Source: Corynebacterium accolens (GTDB lineage Bacteria > Actinomycetota > Actinomycetes > Mycobacteriales > Mycobacteriaceae). From it: a stretch of DNA of 64,000 nucleotides. Under the pieces are notes generated by a model. It did not search any database. It saw only the letters and a program-made list of their open reading frames with translations, and was not told the origin of the DNA. The translations under genes and the position numbers were made by a program. This document shows positions 45,345 through 53,869 of this stretch, piece after piece. Where the stretch lies: the NCBI RefSeq assembly GCF_023520795.1, contig NZ_CP046605.1, positions 248,001 to 312,000 on the forward strand, in the 5' to 3' direction. How positions within the stretch are numbered: position 1 is the first letter of the stretch; the number at the start of each line of letters is the position of its first letter.

Positions 45345-46654
45345 TGAAGTGTCCCAGGTTTTGTTCCGTTTGAGTAGATGGGAAAATCTGGAACATGCCG
45401 AGAAAATTTGACCAGGATGCGAAGGACCGTGTGGTCCGTCTCGTGGAGGACCGCATCTTGGCGGAAAATATGTCGATGCGCCCCGCGTGCCAGGCAGTAG
45501 GCCCAAAGCTGGGGGTTTCATGGCACACAGCTCGTCAATGGACTTAAGCCTGCTCGCCGTGCAGGAAGAACCCCAGAACCTGTGCCTGAAGATGTGGCTG
45601 CCGAAAACGCGAGGCTACGTCGTGAAAATCACCAGCTACGCGATACTAATGAGTTGTTGAAGGCCGCGTCAGCTTTTTCGCGTCGGAACTCGACCCGAAA
45701 CGTTAAGAAATGATCCGGTTCATCGATGAAAACCGGAATCGTTTCACTGCCCGAGTTCATCTGCAAGACGTTGAAAAATAACCGGGCTGGTGGGTTTATC
45801 ACCTCGCGTGGGTATCGCCAGTCCAAGGCTCGCGGGTTAAGTGCTCGTCGACTTCGTGATGCTGCGTTGGTTGAACGCATTAGTGCTGTTCATCGGGATA
45901 ATTATGGTGTCTACGGTGTGCGGAAAATGTGGCATGCTCTTCGCCGTGAAGGAATCGATATCGGTCGTGAACAAACCGCCCGACTGATGCGCCTAGCTGG
46001 CGTTTCTGGCAAAGGCAAAGGCGGATCACCGATTACAACCCGAAAAGCTAACGTGCCTGATTTGCGCCCGGATTTGGTCGAGCGTGAATTTAAAGCTCAA
46101 GGACCGAATAAGCTGTGGGTGGCTGACATTACCTATGTACGGACACGAAAAGGATTCGTCTACACCGCGTTTGTCACCGACGTCTACTCCCGGCGGATCG
46201 TCGGGTGGGCGCTGTCAGATTCGATGCGGACCGAAGCTTTGCCGCTGCAAGCACTCAACCAAGCGATTGTGAGTGCTGAGGAAACAACAGGTCTCATTCA
46301 CCATTCGGATCACGGCTCGCAGTACGTCAGCGTTGTCTACAACGAGCGACTTACCCGGCACGGCATTACAGCTTCCACCGGAAGTGTTGGTGACTCCTAT
46401 GATAATGCTCTGGCTGAAAACGTTAACGGCCCCTCATAAGAACGAGCTAGTCCATACCCGCAGGTGGGATGACGTTGTAGAGGTAGAAATCGCGACGTTC
46501 GAGTGGGTGTCATGGTGGAACGAGACTAGGCTCCACCAAAGCTTGGGATACCGAACCCCGGTCGAGGTGGAAACCGAGTTTTGGAAGCAGAACTTGCCAC
46601 AGGCAATAATGGAAAACAAGGCAAATGCCTAGGAACAAAACTCGGGGCACTTCA
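45345..46654 (+). mobile_element. IS3-family element with decayed ORFs, copy B (1310 bp)
   Basis: Same flanks as copy A because it lies in the repeated block, but without A's two extra indels: OrfA begins MPRKFDQDAKDRVVRLVEDR. OrfA stops at WT, then continues in another frame. OrfB (45726-46439) opens out of frame with its own MIRFIDENRNRF start and stops before its tail. The same breaks are seen in copies C and D. Confidence 0.85.
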
Positions 46655-46977
46655 AGTAGATCGTTTATCAGGGCCGCCAAAAAGGGGACGAGGCGGACCA
46701 TGAGCGCGCCAACGATGAACAAGGCGATAAGCCCAATGCCGATGACGGCGCCGAGGGCTAGCTCCTTGAGTGTGTGGCCGTGGAAGCATGACCGGTCGAC
46801 CCACAAACACCATGTGCCCAGCCAGATGGCGGCGGTGAAGAATGTGGCGGCGTAGAAACCTCCCGAACCAGCCGGCGCCTGAGAGGAATAGAACAGTCCG
46901 ATGGCACCCAAGATTGCAGGTAGAACTACCCGCCAGAGAATCGGCAGGCGGGTGGCGGTGGCATCACCGTGCGGCAT
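46655..46977 (-). pseudogene. Duplicate of CPBP-type protease N-terminal fragment
   Basis: Identical to 31205-31527; frame runs into the IS3 end at 46654. Confidence 0.5.
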
Positions 46978-47046
46978 GAAGGCCTTTCACAGTGGGGAAA
47001 TCAATGAGGGAGCTCGACGCGGGAGGTCATGATTTAGTGTAATCGC

Positions 47047-47082
47047 GTACTGTCGAAAGTATTGACAACATCGCACTCGTCG
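47047..47082 (+). repeat. 36-bp repeat upstream of the toxin-antitoxin-like operon
   Basis: Same segment as 31597-31632. It is 31/36 identical to 50595-50630, in the same orientation, so the pair flanks the operon. It contains TATTGACAACAT, which could include a -35 box. Confidence 0.5.
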
Positions 47083-47668
47083 ACGTGTGCCGGGAGCCAG
47101 GAGAAAACATGAATAAAGATACCGCTGTGTAGGCACGGCTGGCGCTTGTCACGGGGGAAGGTGAGATTTGAAGGGCATACCTGCGTAGGGGAGTTCGGGA
47201 GGAACTAGTGGATGATTTCGAGTTTCCGGAGATGCCTCACGTGTATCTGCCGGCAGTTAATGCGGACGATGGGTTGACGCGTTGGGAGTTTCTGCAGGGG
47301 GGCGTTGGATGAGTTCCAGAAGCTTGAAGGTATCAATAAAGATGCTTTTCTCGAGATGCAACAACTTTTGCTGCGTTGGAGTGAGCGTGGCGCCCGAGAA
47401 GATGACGTTGCATTGGTGGAGCCATCGGGCACGAGGGTTCTCAATGAAATTCTGAACCCGCCATGGTTAGGCGAGTTGAAAGGGTGGGGAACTGGTGGGA
47501 ATGGCGAGGACCGTCATTTTCGACTGTACTTCCTCGATATCTCTTCGAGGCCGGGTGAACCGGCCCACCAGATGCTTGTGAGCTTGTGTAAAGAAAAGCG
47601 GATCTTTGATGACACGCGTCAGGGAGCTCATAGGACTAACGAGGCGCAGGATCGAGATATTTTGCGGG

Positions 47669-49432
47669 TGTGATGTCTAGTGACTTTTTGGACTCGGAGT
47701 CCATTGACTTTTTGGACGCGGAGTCCAGTTAGTTTTTTGACGCGGAGTCCAGGAAGTTTATGGACAGGATGTCTAACGACTTTTTGGACTCTGGCTTCTT
47801 GACAATGTGGGGATGGCAATTCCCATTACTCTCCGCAAGAAGATAGCGGATTTCGACCCCATCCGTGAGGGCATCACGGTCCAGCAGTTCTGCAAGAACA
47901 TCGGCGTATCGAAGCAGACGTACTACAACATCAAAGCACGTATCGCCGAACGCGGGCGGGCTGGCATCGTGCCCGACAGCACGGCACCGCTGAACCCGCG
48001 ACGGGTCTACGATGACAAGATTCGACAACAGGTCCTGCAAGCTCGCGGTACGTTAAGAGCCCGCGGCCAAGACTGCGGCCCATGGTCAATCTTCTACTTC
48101 TTCCTCGACGAACTCGGCTACGACCAACCACCGTCACGAGCTTTAATCGCACAATGGTTGCACGAGGCTGGCGTCGCTGACATCAATGCACGTAAACGAC
48201 CGCGTAAGTCCTACAGGCACTTTGCCAGGGGCGAAGTCAATGAACTGTGGCAGATCGATGCGTTTGCCTACAGACTCTTCGATGTGCCTCACACGCAAGT
48301 GACTATCTACCAAGTCGTCGACGATGCCAGCCGCTTCGACGTCGGCTCCCAAGCTTTTGGAACTCCAGAAAACGGCACCGATGCCCGCATCACGCTAAGT
48401 GGAGCCATTGATGCTTACGGACTTCCCCAAGAAGTCCTCTCTGACAACGGTGATGCCTTTGCCACCTACCATCGCGGCCGGCTGTCGCAAACCGAACGCT
48501 GGCTCGCCAGCCTGGGAGTTCAATCAAGTGCGGGCTTTGCTCCCACGACGCAAGGCAAAGACGAGCGATCGCACCAAACCATGACCAGGTTTTTGGATGC
48601 TCGTACCCCGACGACGCTGGCGCAGGTCCAACAGCTGATTGTCGACTACCGCAACTTCTACAACACACGCCGTCGCCACCAAGGACTTCTCAGGGGCAAG
48701 ATGCACATCACCCCAGCCCAAGCCTGGGAGATTATCTCGCATGCCCAGCCACCGACGCAGCCGATTGACCCAGATGTTTTATGGACAAAAATCGCGAAAC
48801 AATATCACCGGATTCACCCCGACAACCAGGCAGATGCTTTAGCAGCCGACACAGTGGTCGCGACAGATAATGCCCTGCCTGAAGTTGCAGCTTCAGACAG
48901 GGCACCAAGTAACGACACTCAGGCGATCCAGCAAGATACACCCCATGCCGATTCCTCAACCGTAATGCCAAGCTCTACCGGTGTAAATGCACTCTGGCCT
49001 ATCCCGGACAAGCTGTGGATCAACAAAAGCGGGGTGGTACGCGTTATGGGGCACGGCCTCTACGTCGGGCTGCGCTTCAAAAATCGAGCCATCTACAGCA
49101 GCGTAGCCGATGACTATGTGGAATTTTTTACTGATCACGACGGTGAGAAACTGTTTTCATTTCCGCTACCGATCCAACTGAATCAGCGTCCACCCGGCGG
49201 TCAAATCAACATAAACCACGTTGTCGGCATGTGGCACCGACAACCCCCAGAGCTAAAACCCAACCTCTCTGGGCCACGGCCAAGCCGCCGGAAGAAGCCA
49301 AGCTAGCACCAGTACAAAAACTCCGTGGACTCCCCGTCCAAAAAGCGGGGAGACTCCGCGTCCACAAAGTCCCAAGACTCCGAGTCCACAAAGTAGCTGG
49401 ACTCCAAGTCCAAAAACCTCATGGACATAACA
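47669..49432 (+). mobile_element. IS481-type insertion sequence, complete copy 3 (1764 bp)
   Basis: Target duplication GAGATATTTTGCGGG at 47654-47668 and 49433-49447. Same ends and subterminal repeat arrays as copies 1 and 2. It lies inside the 3' part of the toxin-like gene. Confidence 0.94.
47807..49306 (+). CDS. IS481-family transposase, copy 3
   Basis: 499 codons, same translation as the ORFs at 712 and 6511, with all DDE motifs. GTG 47807 or ATG 47813 start. Confidence 0.9.
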   Translation: MGMAIPITLRKKIADFDPIREGITVQQFCKNIGVSKQTYYNIKARIAERGRAGIVPDSTAPLNPRRVYDDKIRQQVLQARGTLRARGQDCGPWSIFYFFLDELGYDQPPSRALIAQWLHEAGVADINARKRPRKSYRHFARGEVNELWQIDAFAYRLFDVPHTQVTIYQVVDDASRFDVGSQAFGTPENGTDARITLSGAIDAYGLPQEVLSDNGDAFATYHRGRLSQTERWLASLGVQSSAGFAPTTQGKDERSHQTMTRFLDARTPTTLAQVQQLIVDYRNFYNTRRRHQGLLRGKMHITPAQAWEIISHAQPPTQPIDPDVLWTKIAKQYHRIHPDNQADALAADTVVATDNALPEVAASDRAPSNDTQAIQQDTPHADSSTVMPSSTGVNALWPIPDKLWINKSGVVRVMGHGLYVGLRFKNRAIYSSVADDYVEFFTDHDGEKLFSFPLPIQLNQRPPGGQININHVVGMWHRQPPELKPNLSGPRPSRRKKPS

Positions 49433-49579
49433 GAGATATTTTGCGGGCTATGCGTCTAGGGAAGCGATGGTGTCAGAAAAACCGGGTCACTTTTCGGCCA
49501 TGGCCGAAATAGGGATGTGCATTTTAATGCACATAGCTTATGATGGGATGGAACATAGGGAAGCAGGGGTGAATTGATA

Positions 49580-50062
49580 ATGGCGAAGTTAACTATCAAG
49601 CCGAAGGATGCGTTGCCCGGGGACCTCATCGGGTCGCAAATGGACCTCATTGAGCAACTCGTGGAGTTTCGAAAACTGCGAGGTATGACGCAAAGCGAGG
49701 TGGCATCGCGCATGGGTGTCGACCGCTCTGTTGTCACCAAGTTTGAATCATTGGTGGGACTTGGGAAGAAGAACCACACAATGAAGATGATTCGTGCGTA
49801 CGCAAACTCCGTTGAAGCGTATGTGGCGCACGTTGTAGTAGATGGTCGTATCCAGCACGGAAGTGCTCCCTACGCCGAGCTTAAAGAAAATATTGCTCGG
49901 CGGATTACCGCTTTGGCAAACGTGAACGAGGCTCACGAACAATTCCCTGATGCTGGCCGTGGTCAGCTGGGAACGGACTTTGTATTTGCTGCCCCGGTAG
50001 AGTCCGCTGAAACAGGAGTACTGCAGCAGATGGACTACACAATGGAGTGGACTCTTGTCTAA
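49580..50062 (+). CDS. HTH (Xre-type) protein, probable antitoxin/regulator
   Basis: 160 residues from ATG 49580. The Cro/C1 helix-turn-helix lies at residues 34-57 (LRGMTQSEVASRMGVDRSVVTKFE). The following region has no recognised enzyme motif. It lies 67 bp after the toxin-like gene and overlaps the next gene by 8 bp. As in HigA antitoxins, the HTH protein probably represses the operon and neutralises the upstream protein; with the toxin gene broken it may be expressed alone. An ordinary regulator is the alternative. Confidence 0.65.
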   Translation: MAKLTIKPKDALPGDLIGSQMDLIEQLVEFRKLRGMTQSEVASRMGVDRSVVTKFESLVGLGKKNHTMKMIRAYANSVEAYVAHVVVDGRIQHGSAPYAELKENIARRITALANVNEAHEQFPDAGRGQLGTDFVFAAPVESAETGVLQQMDYTMEWTLV

Positions 50063-50474
50063 GGAACAACGGGCTGGCTATGCGACGTGGCAGTTGCTTC
50101 GCGCTGAGGGGCAGCGCATCGGGGAACAACAGTCGAAGGATGTAGTGCAAAAGAAAGGTCAAGTATCTTTCCAGGTTTCGCGAGGTCAGACTAGTGAGAC
50201 TCTGGTGCTTGAAGTTCGCATTGATGTTGACGTGCCGGAGCGCGCGAAGTTGGCGCTGGCCCTACGTGGTGACTGGCCAAATTCAGAACATAAAAAGTTA
50301 ACGCCGGAAGAATTGGATCAGCTTCTCTTGGGCTACAAGCTTGATGAGCTCGTTGCCGTGGTCAATTACGAATTGCAAAACCTAGCGCCTAAGTTTGGCG
50401 TGTCAGCACCCTCGATTCCGCAAGAGCAATTGGAAGCCCTACGCCAAGACGCTGCGGACAAGGAAGCGGAGTAG
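50055..50474 (+). CDS. Hypothetical protein, third gene of toxin-antitoxin-like operon
   Basis: 139 residues from TTG 50055, overlapping the HTH gene. Charged, no signal peptide or membrane segment. A beta-rich middle (QVSFQVSRGQTSETLVLEVRIDVDV) is followed by an acidic helix-rich C-terminus. Not recognised. The overlap suggests a three-component module, such as the antitoxin-chaperone (SecB-like) arrangement seen with some HigBA systems; the length and beta-rich fold would fit, but I see no decisive motif. Confidence 0.55.
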   Translation: MSKEQRAGYATWQLLRAEGQRIGEQQSKDVVQKKGQVSFQVSRGQTSETLVLEVRIDVDVPERAKLALALRGDWPNSEHKKLTPEELDQLLLGYKLDELVAVVNYELQNLAPKFGVSAPSIPQEQLEALRQDAADKEAE

Positions 50475-50667
50475 TCCGTGCCGTTCCTTGGGATAAGGCG
50501 GATGGCCTTTCCAAGCGCGTGCCCGTTGGTGTCGCGGCTACCCGGTCGCTGAATGATGAGGTAGGCAGCGGCGGCCATAAATTATTGCAATAGTGTACTG
50601 TCAAATGTATTGATAACATTGCACTCGCCGGTTTACCAGCCCATCCAGGCTGGCGAACGGAATCTTA
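50475..50667. other. Intergenic with repeat element
   Basis: Holds the 36-bp repeat (50595-50630). No supported gene; a short minus-strand frame begins MAAAAYLIIQRPG at 50578 but overlaps the previous gene and is unrecognised. Confidence 0.4.
50595..50630 (+). repeat. 36-bp repeat downstream of the toxin-antitoxin-like operon
   Basis: Starts GTACTGTCAAATGTATTGAT and ends GCACTCGCCG; 31 of 36 positions match 47047-47082. Confidence 0.5.
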
Positions 50668-51126
50668 CTAGGGGCCATTGCGCTTACCAGCAGAAACAAA
50701 GCACATAGCACTACAAATAGCAACCGGTATAGCAATACCTATAGCTATATGTATAGCGTCACGGAGTACTCCTGCTGCTTGCGGCTGTCGCGCATACTTA
50801 GGCAGTGCTGGTTTCGCTTTGAGTATTTGCCCCACCCTGCCGTAGGTGATGCCAAGAAGGTAGGCAATATCGCGGTAGTTGTACCTACCATCCGCTAGCT
50901 GCCGAGCATGTTGCGACATATTGGCAAGCTCGTGCGCTTCACGCTCGCGGATGGCGGCAAGTTGGTCGCGGGTAGCTTGAGCTTGTTGCTCTACTTCACC
51001 AACAAGGTCGAGATGAACGATAGCTGTTTCAAAGGATTTTTGGTCCAAAGTTGCTGTCCATGCTCTCTGCCCAAACACAGACTTCTTCAAGGTGAGCTCT
51101 ACCGAAAAAATTCCATTCGTGAGTTT
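50668..51126 (-). pseudogene. Hypothetical protein truncated at its N-terminus by an IS
   Basis: The minus-strand frame enters from the IS end at 51127, so its first five or so codons are IS-derived. Native text: FSVELTLKKSVFGQRAWTA, a helical region rich in Glu/Gln/Ala, then an HTH-like NYRDIAYLLGITYGRVGQILK and a hydrophobic C-terminal helix (IAIGIAIPVAICSAMCFV). It looks like a DNA-binding plus membrane-tail protein. Not recognised. The original start lies beyond the IS and was not found on the other side. Confidence 0.5.
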
Positions 51127-51198
51127 GGACCTGACCCCCATGTGGTGGACACCTGATATCCAGCCCAGTCGAGCTGGGAAGAAAGGTAATCTACCACC

Positions 51199-51498
51199 AT
51201 GTCCAGGTACTCCGAACAGTTCAAACGCGATGCCGTGGCCCTCTATGAGAACAATGAGGACCTCTCGCTGAACTCAGCATCAGCCGAGCTCGGAATCAAT
51301 CGAGCCTCGCTGCATTCTTGGGTCAAAAAGTACGGCACCGGCAAACGTGCTCGCACAAAGGCCATGCACGATAAAGCCCAAGCGGCGAATGATTCCGAGC
51401 GAATCCGCCAGCTAGAAAAAGAGAACGCAAAATTGCGCGAAGAGCGCGATATTCTGCGCAAGGCCGCCAAATATTTTGCCGAAGAGACACGCTGGTGA
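51199..51498 (+). CDS. IS3-family OrfA
   Basis: 99 residues: N-terminal HTH (LNSASAELGINRASLHSWVKKYG) and a leucine-zipper-like LEKENAKLREERDILRKAAKYF, the standard OrfA layout. TGA at 51496-51498 overlaps the OrfB GTG, allowing a frameshifted OrfAB transposase. Confidence 0.9.
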   Translation: MSRYSEQFKRDAVALYENNEDLSLNSASAELGINRASLHSWVKKYGTGKRARTKAMHDKAQAANDSERIRQLEKENAKLREERDILRKAAKYFAEETRW

Positions 51499-52391
51499 TC
51501 CGCTTCCAGTTTGTCTATGACCACCGAACCGAGTACTCGGTCAAGCGGATGTGCCATGTGTTAAAGCTCAATCGCTCCTCGTTCTACAAATGGGTCAATA
51601 CCCGCGAAAATCGCAGGTTAAAGATGTGCTCTGATGCTCTTATTGGTGCAAGAATCAAGACCATCTTCGATGATGAGCACGGGCTTTATGGTGCCAAACG
51701 CATCGCCGCAAGCCTCAACGACGATACGGACCTCGGCCCGACCAATCATAAGAAGGTCGCACGCATCATGAAATCGATGGGGATCAAAGGCTTTACCAAA
51801 CGACGTCGATGCATCACCACCAAGCGCAAGCCTGGCCACCGTGTCATGCCAGATTTAGTAGGCCGCAATTTCACCGCTGACAGGCCGAACCACGTCTATG
51901 TAGGCGACATCACCTACCTGCCGTGCAAGGGAGGCAAAAACATGTATTTGGCTACAGTCATTGACACCTATTCACGGAAACTTGCAGGTTATGCACTCGC
52001 AGACCACATGCGTGTCTCACTGGTCATCGATGCCCTAGCCCACGCACACGGTGTGCGTGGCAGTCTTGACGGGGCTATTTTCCATTCCGATCACGGCAGC
52101 GTGTACACCTCACAAGCGTTTAGAAACTACTGCTCGTCGCTGGGTGTACGCCAATCCATGGGCGCGGTGGGAACGAGTGCCGATAATGTCCTGGCAGAGT
52201 CATTTAACGCCACCTTAAAACGTGAAGTGCTGCGTGATCGGAAAGTCTTTGATAATCCCATTATCTGCCGTCAGGAAGTCTTCCGGTGGTGCATGCGCTA
52301 CAACACCCGCAGGCGCCACTCCTGGTGCAATCTTGTGGCTCCTGATGTCTTTGAAGCCGAGACTTCAGCTATACTAGCTAAAGTCGCATAG
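51495..52391 (+). CDS. IS3-family OrfB transposase
   Basis: 298 residues with complete DDE: Asp in YVGDITYL, Asp in FHSDHGSVYTS, Glu in DNVLAESFNATLK, and the C-terminal RYNTRRRHSW. Intact, so the element may be active. Confidence 0.9.
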   Translation: MIRFQFVYDHRTEYSVKRMCHVLKLNRSSFYKWVNTRENRRLKMCSDALIGARIKTIFDDEHGLYGAKRIAASLNDDTDLGPTNHKKVARIMKSMGIKGFTKRRRCITTKRKPGHRVMPDLVGRNFTADRPNHVYVGDITYLPCKGGKNMYLATVIDTYSRKLAGYALADHMRVSLVIDALAHAHGVRGSLDGAIFHSDHGSVYTSQAFRNYCSSLGVRQSMGAVGTSADNVLAESFNATLKREVLRDRKVFDNPIICRQEVFRWCMRYNTRRRHSWCNLVAPDVFEAETSAILAKVA

Positions 52392-52434
52392 TTAACCCCC
52401 GATGTGTCCACTTTCCGGGGGTCGGGCCCTTTCC

Positions 52435-52689
52435 CTAAAGAGGAGTAGGAGTTAAAACAAGTAGATTAACTGTTAAGGCAATGGACACAACGATAGAAGT
52501 TGCCCTCCAAAAAAGAACCTTACCTCTTTTAAGACTATTAAGCTGGGGCCATTTAATGTCCGCAGCAACCCAAAGAAGAGGAAAGAAAAATAGGTAGGGA
52601 AACCCAGCAACGGCTGCGCCCATAGAAATCAAAATTATCGAGGCAGGTAAAATCCCCGACCCTGCTTTAGTTGCAGGTCTTGTCTGCAT
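52435..52689 (-). CDS. Small three-helix membrane protein, partner of the secreted protein upstream
   Basis: 84 residues from ATG 52689, chosen for AGGAGAG upstream. Three hydrophobic stretches: GILPASIILISMGAAVAGF, LFFFPLLWVAA and FWRATSIVVSIALTVNLLVL. The start lies 23 bp inside the 3' end of the gene for the secreted 4-Cys protein, so the two are translated together. The stop is only 4 bp from the IS end at 52430, so the natural C-terminus may be slightly altered. Immunity or export partner is a reasonable guess from context; no family recognised. Confidence 0.6.
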   Translation of the reverse strand: MQTRPATKAGSGILPASIILISMGAAVAGFPYLFFFPLLWVAADIKWPQLNSLKRGKVLFWRATSIVVSIALTVNLLVLTPTPL

Positions 52690-53293
52690 TGTACTCTCCT
52701 GAAGGTACAATATTTGCTGTGATGCATTCAGTCCGACGGTTCAACTTTACTTGACTGAAAGTCTCAGAAGACTTAGACGTCCAAGTTCCATTTCCAGTCG
52801 CGTATGCGACTGGATCATTTGCGTGACCGTCGTATGACCACGTTGGAGTTTTGGTCTCACCGCCAGCATCAATTACTTTGACGCTATCAATACTTACGCC
52901 GGGGTTCCCGCAAATTTCGACGGTCTGCCACCATGTGTAAAGTGTGTTTCCAAGCAAAGCTTTCTGCTCGAAATGCACACCATCCTTGCGGCAATAGTCT
53001 GCAGATCGTGTCGCGGTTCCCGAGTCTGCTGCCTCAGAAACAACAACATCACCAGGAGTATTATACTTATCAAAAGCTTCTCGATCAGCCGATGATAGCT
53101 TTTCAATGGCTTCTTCGGGAGCCGAGGATTCCATAACACGGTTGGTCACTTCCTTGGCTTTAGATAGCTCAACCGAATTACCTTCACTATCTGCCATAGC
53201 GGGAGCTTGCATGCCACTGGCCATGCTCAGTGCGAAGACTGCACTTGCTGCAAAAGCTGACAACTTCTTGTGATTTTCAGTGTTGGTTTTCAT
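52667..53293 (-). CDS. Secreted protein with four cysteines (candidate bacteriocin/effector)
   Basis: 208 residues from ATG 53293; the earlier frame is not used because the signal peptide starts here. Sec signal peptide with cleavage near AMA-DS (residue 34). An acidic helical pro-region (about 40-95) precedes a Cys-containing domain, with C101, C128, C190 and C207. The domain is rich in Thr, Gly, Asn and Trp (TLYTWWQTVE, WSYDGHAND, GNGTWTSKS). It looks like an exported precursor with a disulfide-bonded mature part, loosely like lactococcin-972-style bacteriocins, but no firm match. It overlaps the gene for a small membrane protein. Confidence 0.6.
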   Translation of the reverse strand: MKTNTENHKKLSAFAASAVFALSMASGMQAPAMADSEGNSVELSKAKEVTNRVMESSAPEEAIEKLSSADREAFDKYNTPGDVVVSEAADSGTATRSADYCRKDGVHFEQKALLGNTLYTWWQTVEICGNPGVSIDSVKVIDAGGETKTPTWSYDGHANDPVAYATGNGTWTSKSSETFSQVKLNRRTECITANIVPSGEYNADKTCN

Positions 53294-53529
53294 CTGAATT
53301 CCAATCTGAGTTCTTATCGTCCTAGTCCTTGACAAACATAACCTAACGCGTGAAGGGGGCAAGGGACAATCATTCGACTTTTTGCGTAGCGGAATTGTTA
53401 TATTTCCAGCGTGGCCTAACGCCGGCATCGAAGCCGACACGGACGGAGCAACCGTCACCAAGACCGCCACCTCAGTCCGGCAACGACCACCCCGCCCGGA
53501 ACTGGACTAGCCCCTAGAAAAACAAAGAC

Positions 53530-53560
53530 AAAGCACCCTACGGGGTGCTTTCATTTTTGT
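53530..53560 (+). terminator. Terminator with tetraloop
   Basis: AAAGCACCC (53530-53538), loop TACG, GGGTGCTTT (53543-53551), then CATTTTTG. It ends the plus-strand frame that stops at 53510. Confidence 0.85.
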
Positions 53561-53667
53561 CCTGCCAAGTCTGCGCTGATTTACCATCATTAGGCCACTT
53601 ATCCCCAGGGTTTCACCTGCGATTAAACCTATTTTCCCAGGTCGCTTATAACTATATCCCTGTATCT

Positions 53668-53869
53668 CTATACCCAGGGGTGATCAACCAACAAAACGTC
53701 ATCTTGTGGGTTACGGTTTAGGCTCCCGCCTCGCCTTACGGCTCGTTGGGCTGCCGCCCAAATCAATAGATTTGGTTGCCACCAAGACACCCCACCGCAA
53801 CTACACACCTTATTGCCCTTACGGGTAACCCCACAGTATTTACAGTCAGCACCCGTACCTTGCGCGAGA
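53668..53869 (-). pseudogene. Zinc-ribbon C-terminal fragment cut by IS
   Basis: Minus-strand frame reading GADCKYCGVTRKGNKVCSCGG, then a WWQPNLLIWAAAQRAVRRGG tail and stop at 53668. The CxxC...CxC spacing suggests a zinc ribbon. It begins at the IS boundary (53870), so the N-terminal part is gone. Function unknown. Confidence 0.4.

Larger units (their letters stand above)
47208..49512 (+). pseudogene. RelE/HigB-like toxin gene split by IS481-type element
   Basis: GTG 47208 follows GGGAGGAACTA. The 5' part (to 47668) and the 3' part (49448-49512) join in frame across the target duplication as DRDILRAMRLGKRWC. A G-run near 47300 has one G too many for the frame (six; the first copy has four; five restores it). 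The rebuilt protein of about 175 residues has an N-terminal extension and a C-terminal HFRLYFLD, then LCKEKRIFDD and DRDILRAM pattern like RelE/HigB RNases. It precedes an HTH gene, the toxin-first order of higBA. The toxin assignment is inference. The IS removes the last 20 residues. Confidence 0.55.
51127..52430 (+). mobile_element. IS3-family element, intact (1304 bp)
   Basis: Starts GGACCTGACCCCC and ends GGGGGTCGGGCCC, imperfect inverted repeats, with a 3-bp TTT duplication at 51124-51126 and 52431-52433. Two overlapping ORFs. A remnant of its left end is at 28977, and a decayed relative at 53870. Confidence 0.9.
53294..53869. other. Remnant DNA upstream of the secreted-protein gene
   Basis: Contains a promoter for the minus-strand gene, a plus-strand frame ending ...SVRQRPPRPELD at TAG 53508-53510 that looks like the tail of a lost gene, a good terminator (53530-53560), and a minus-strand zinc-ribbon fragment (53668-53869). 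It resembles plasmid-type sequence; no intact replication gene is present. Confidence 0.45.

Noticed and set aside
52667-53470. Longer start for the secreted four-Cys protein at 53470
   Set aside because: The upstream 59 residues are not hydrophobic or conserved-looking, while ATG 53293 opens a standard signal peptide.
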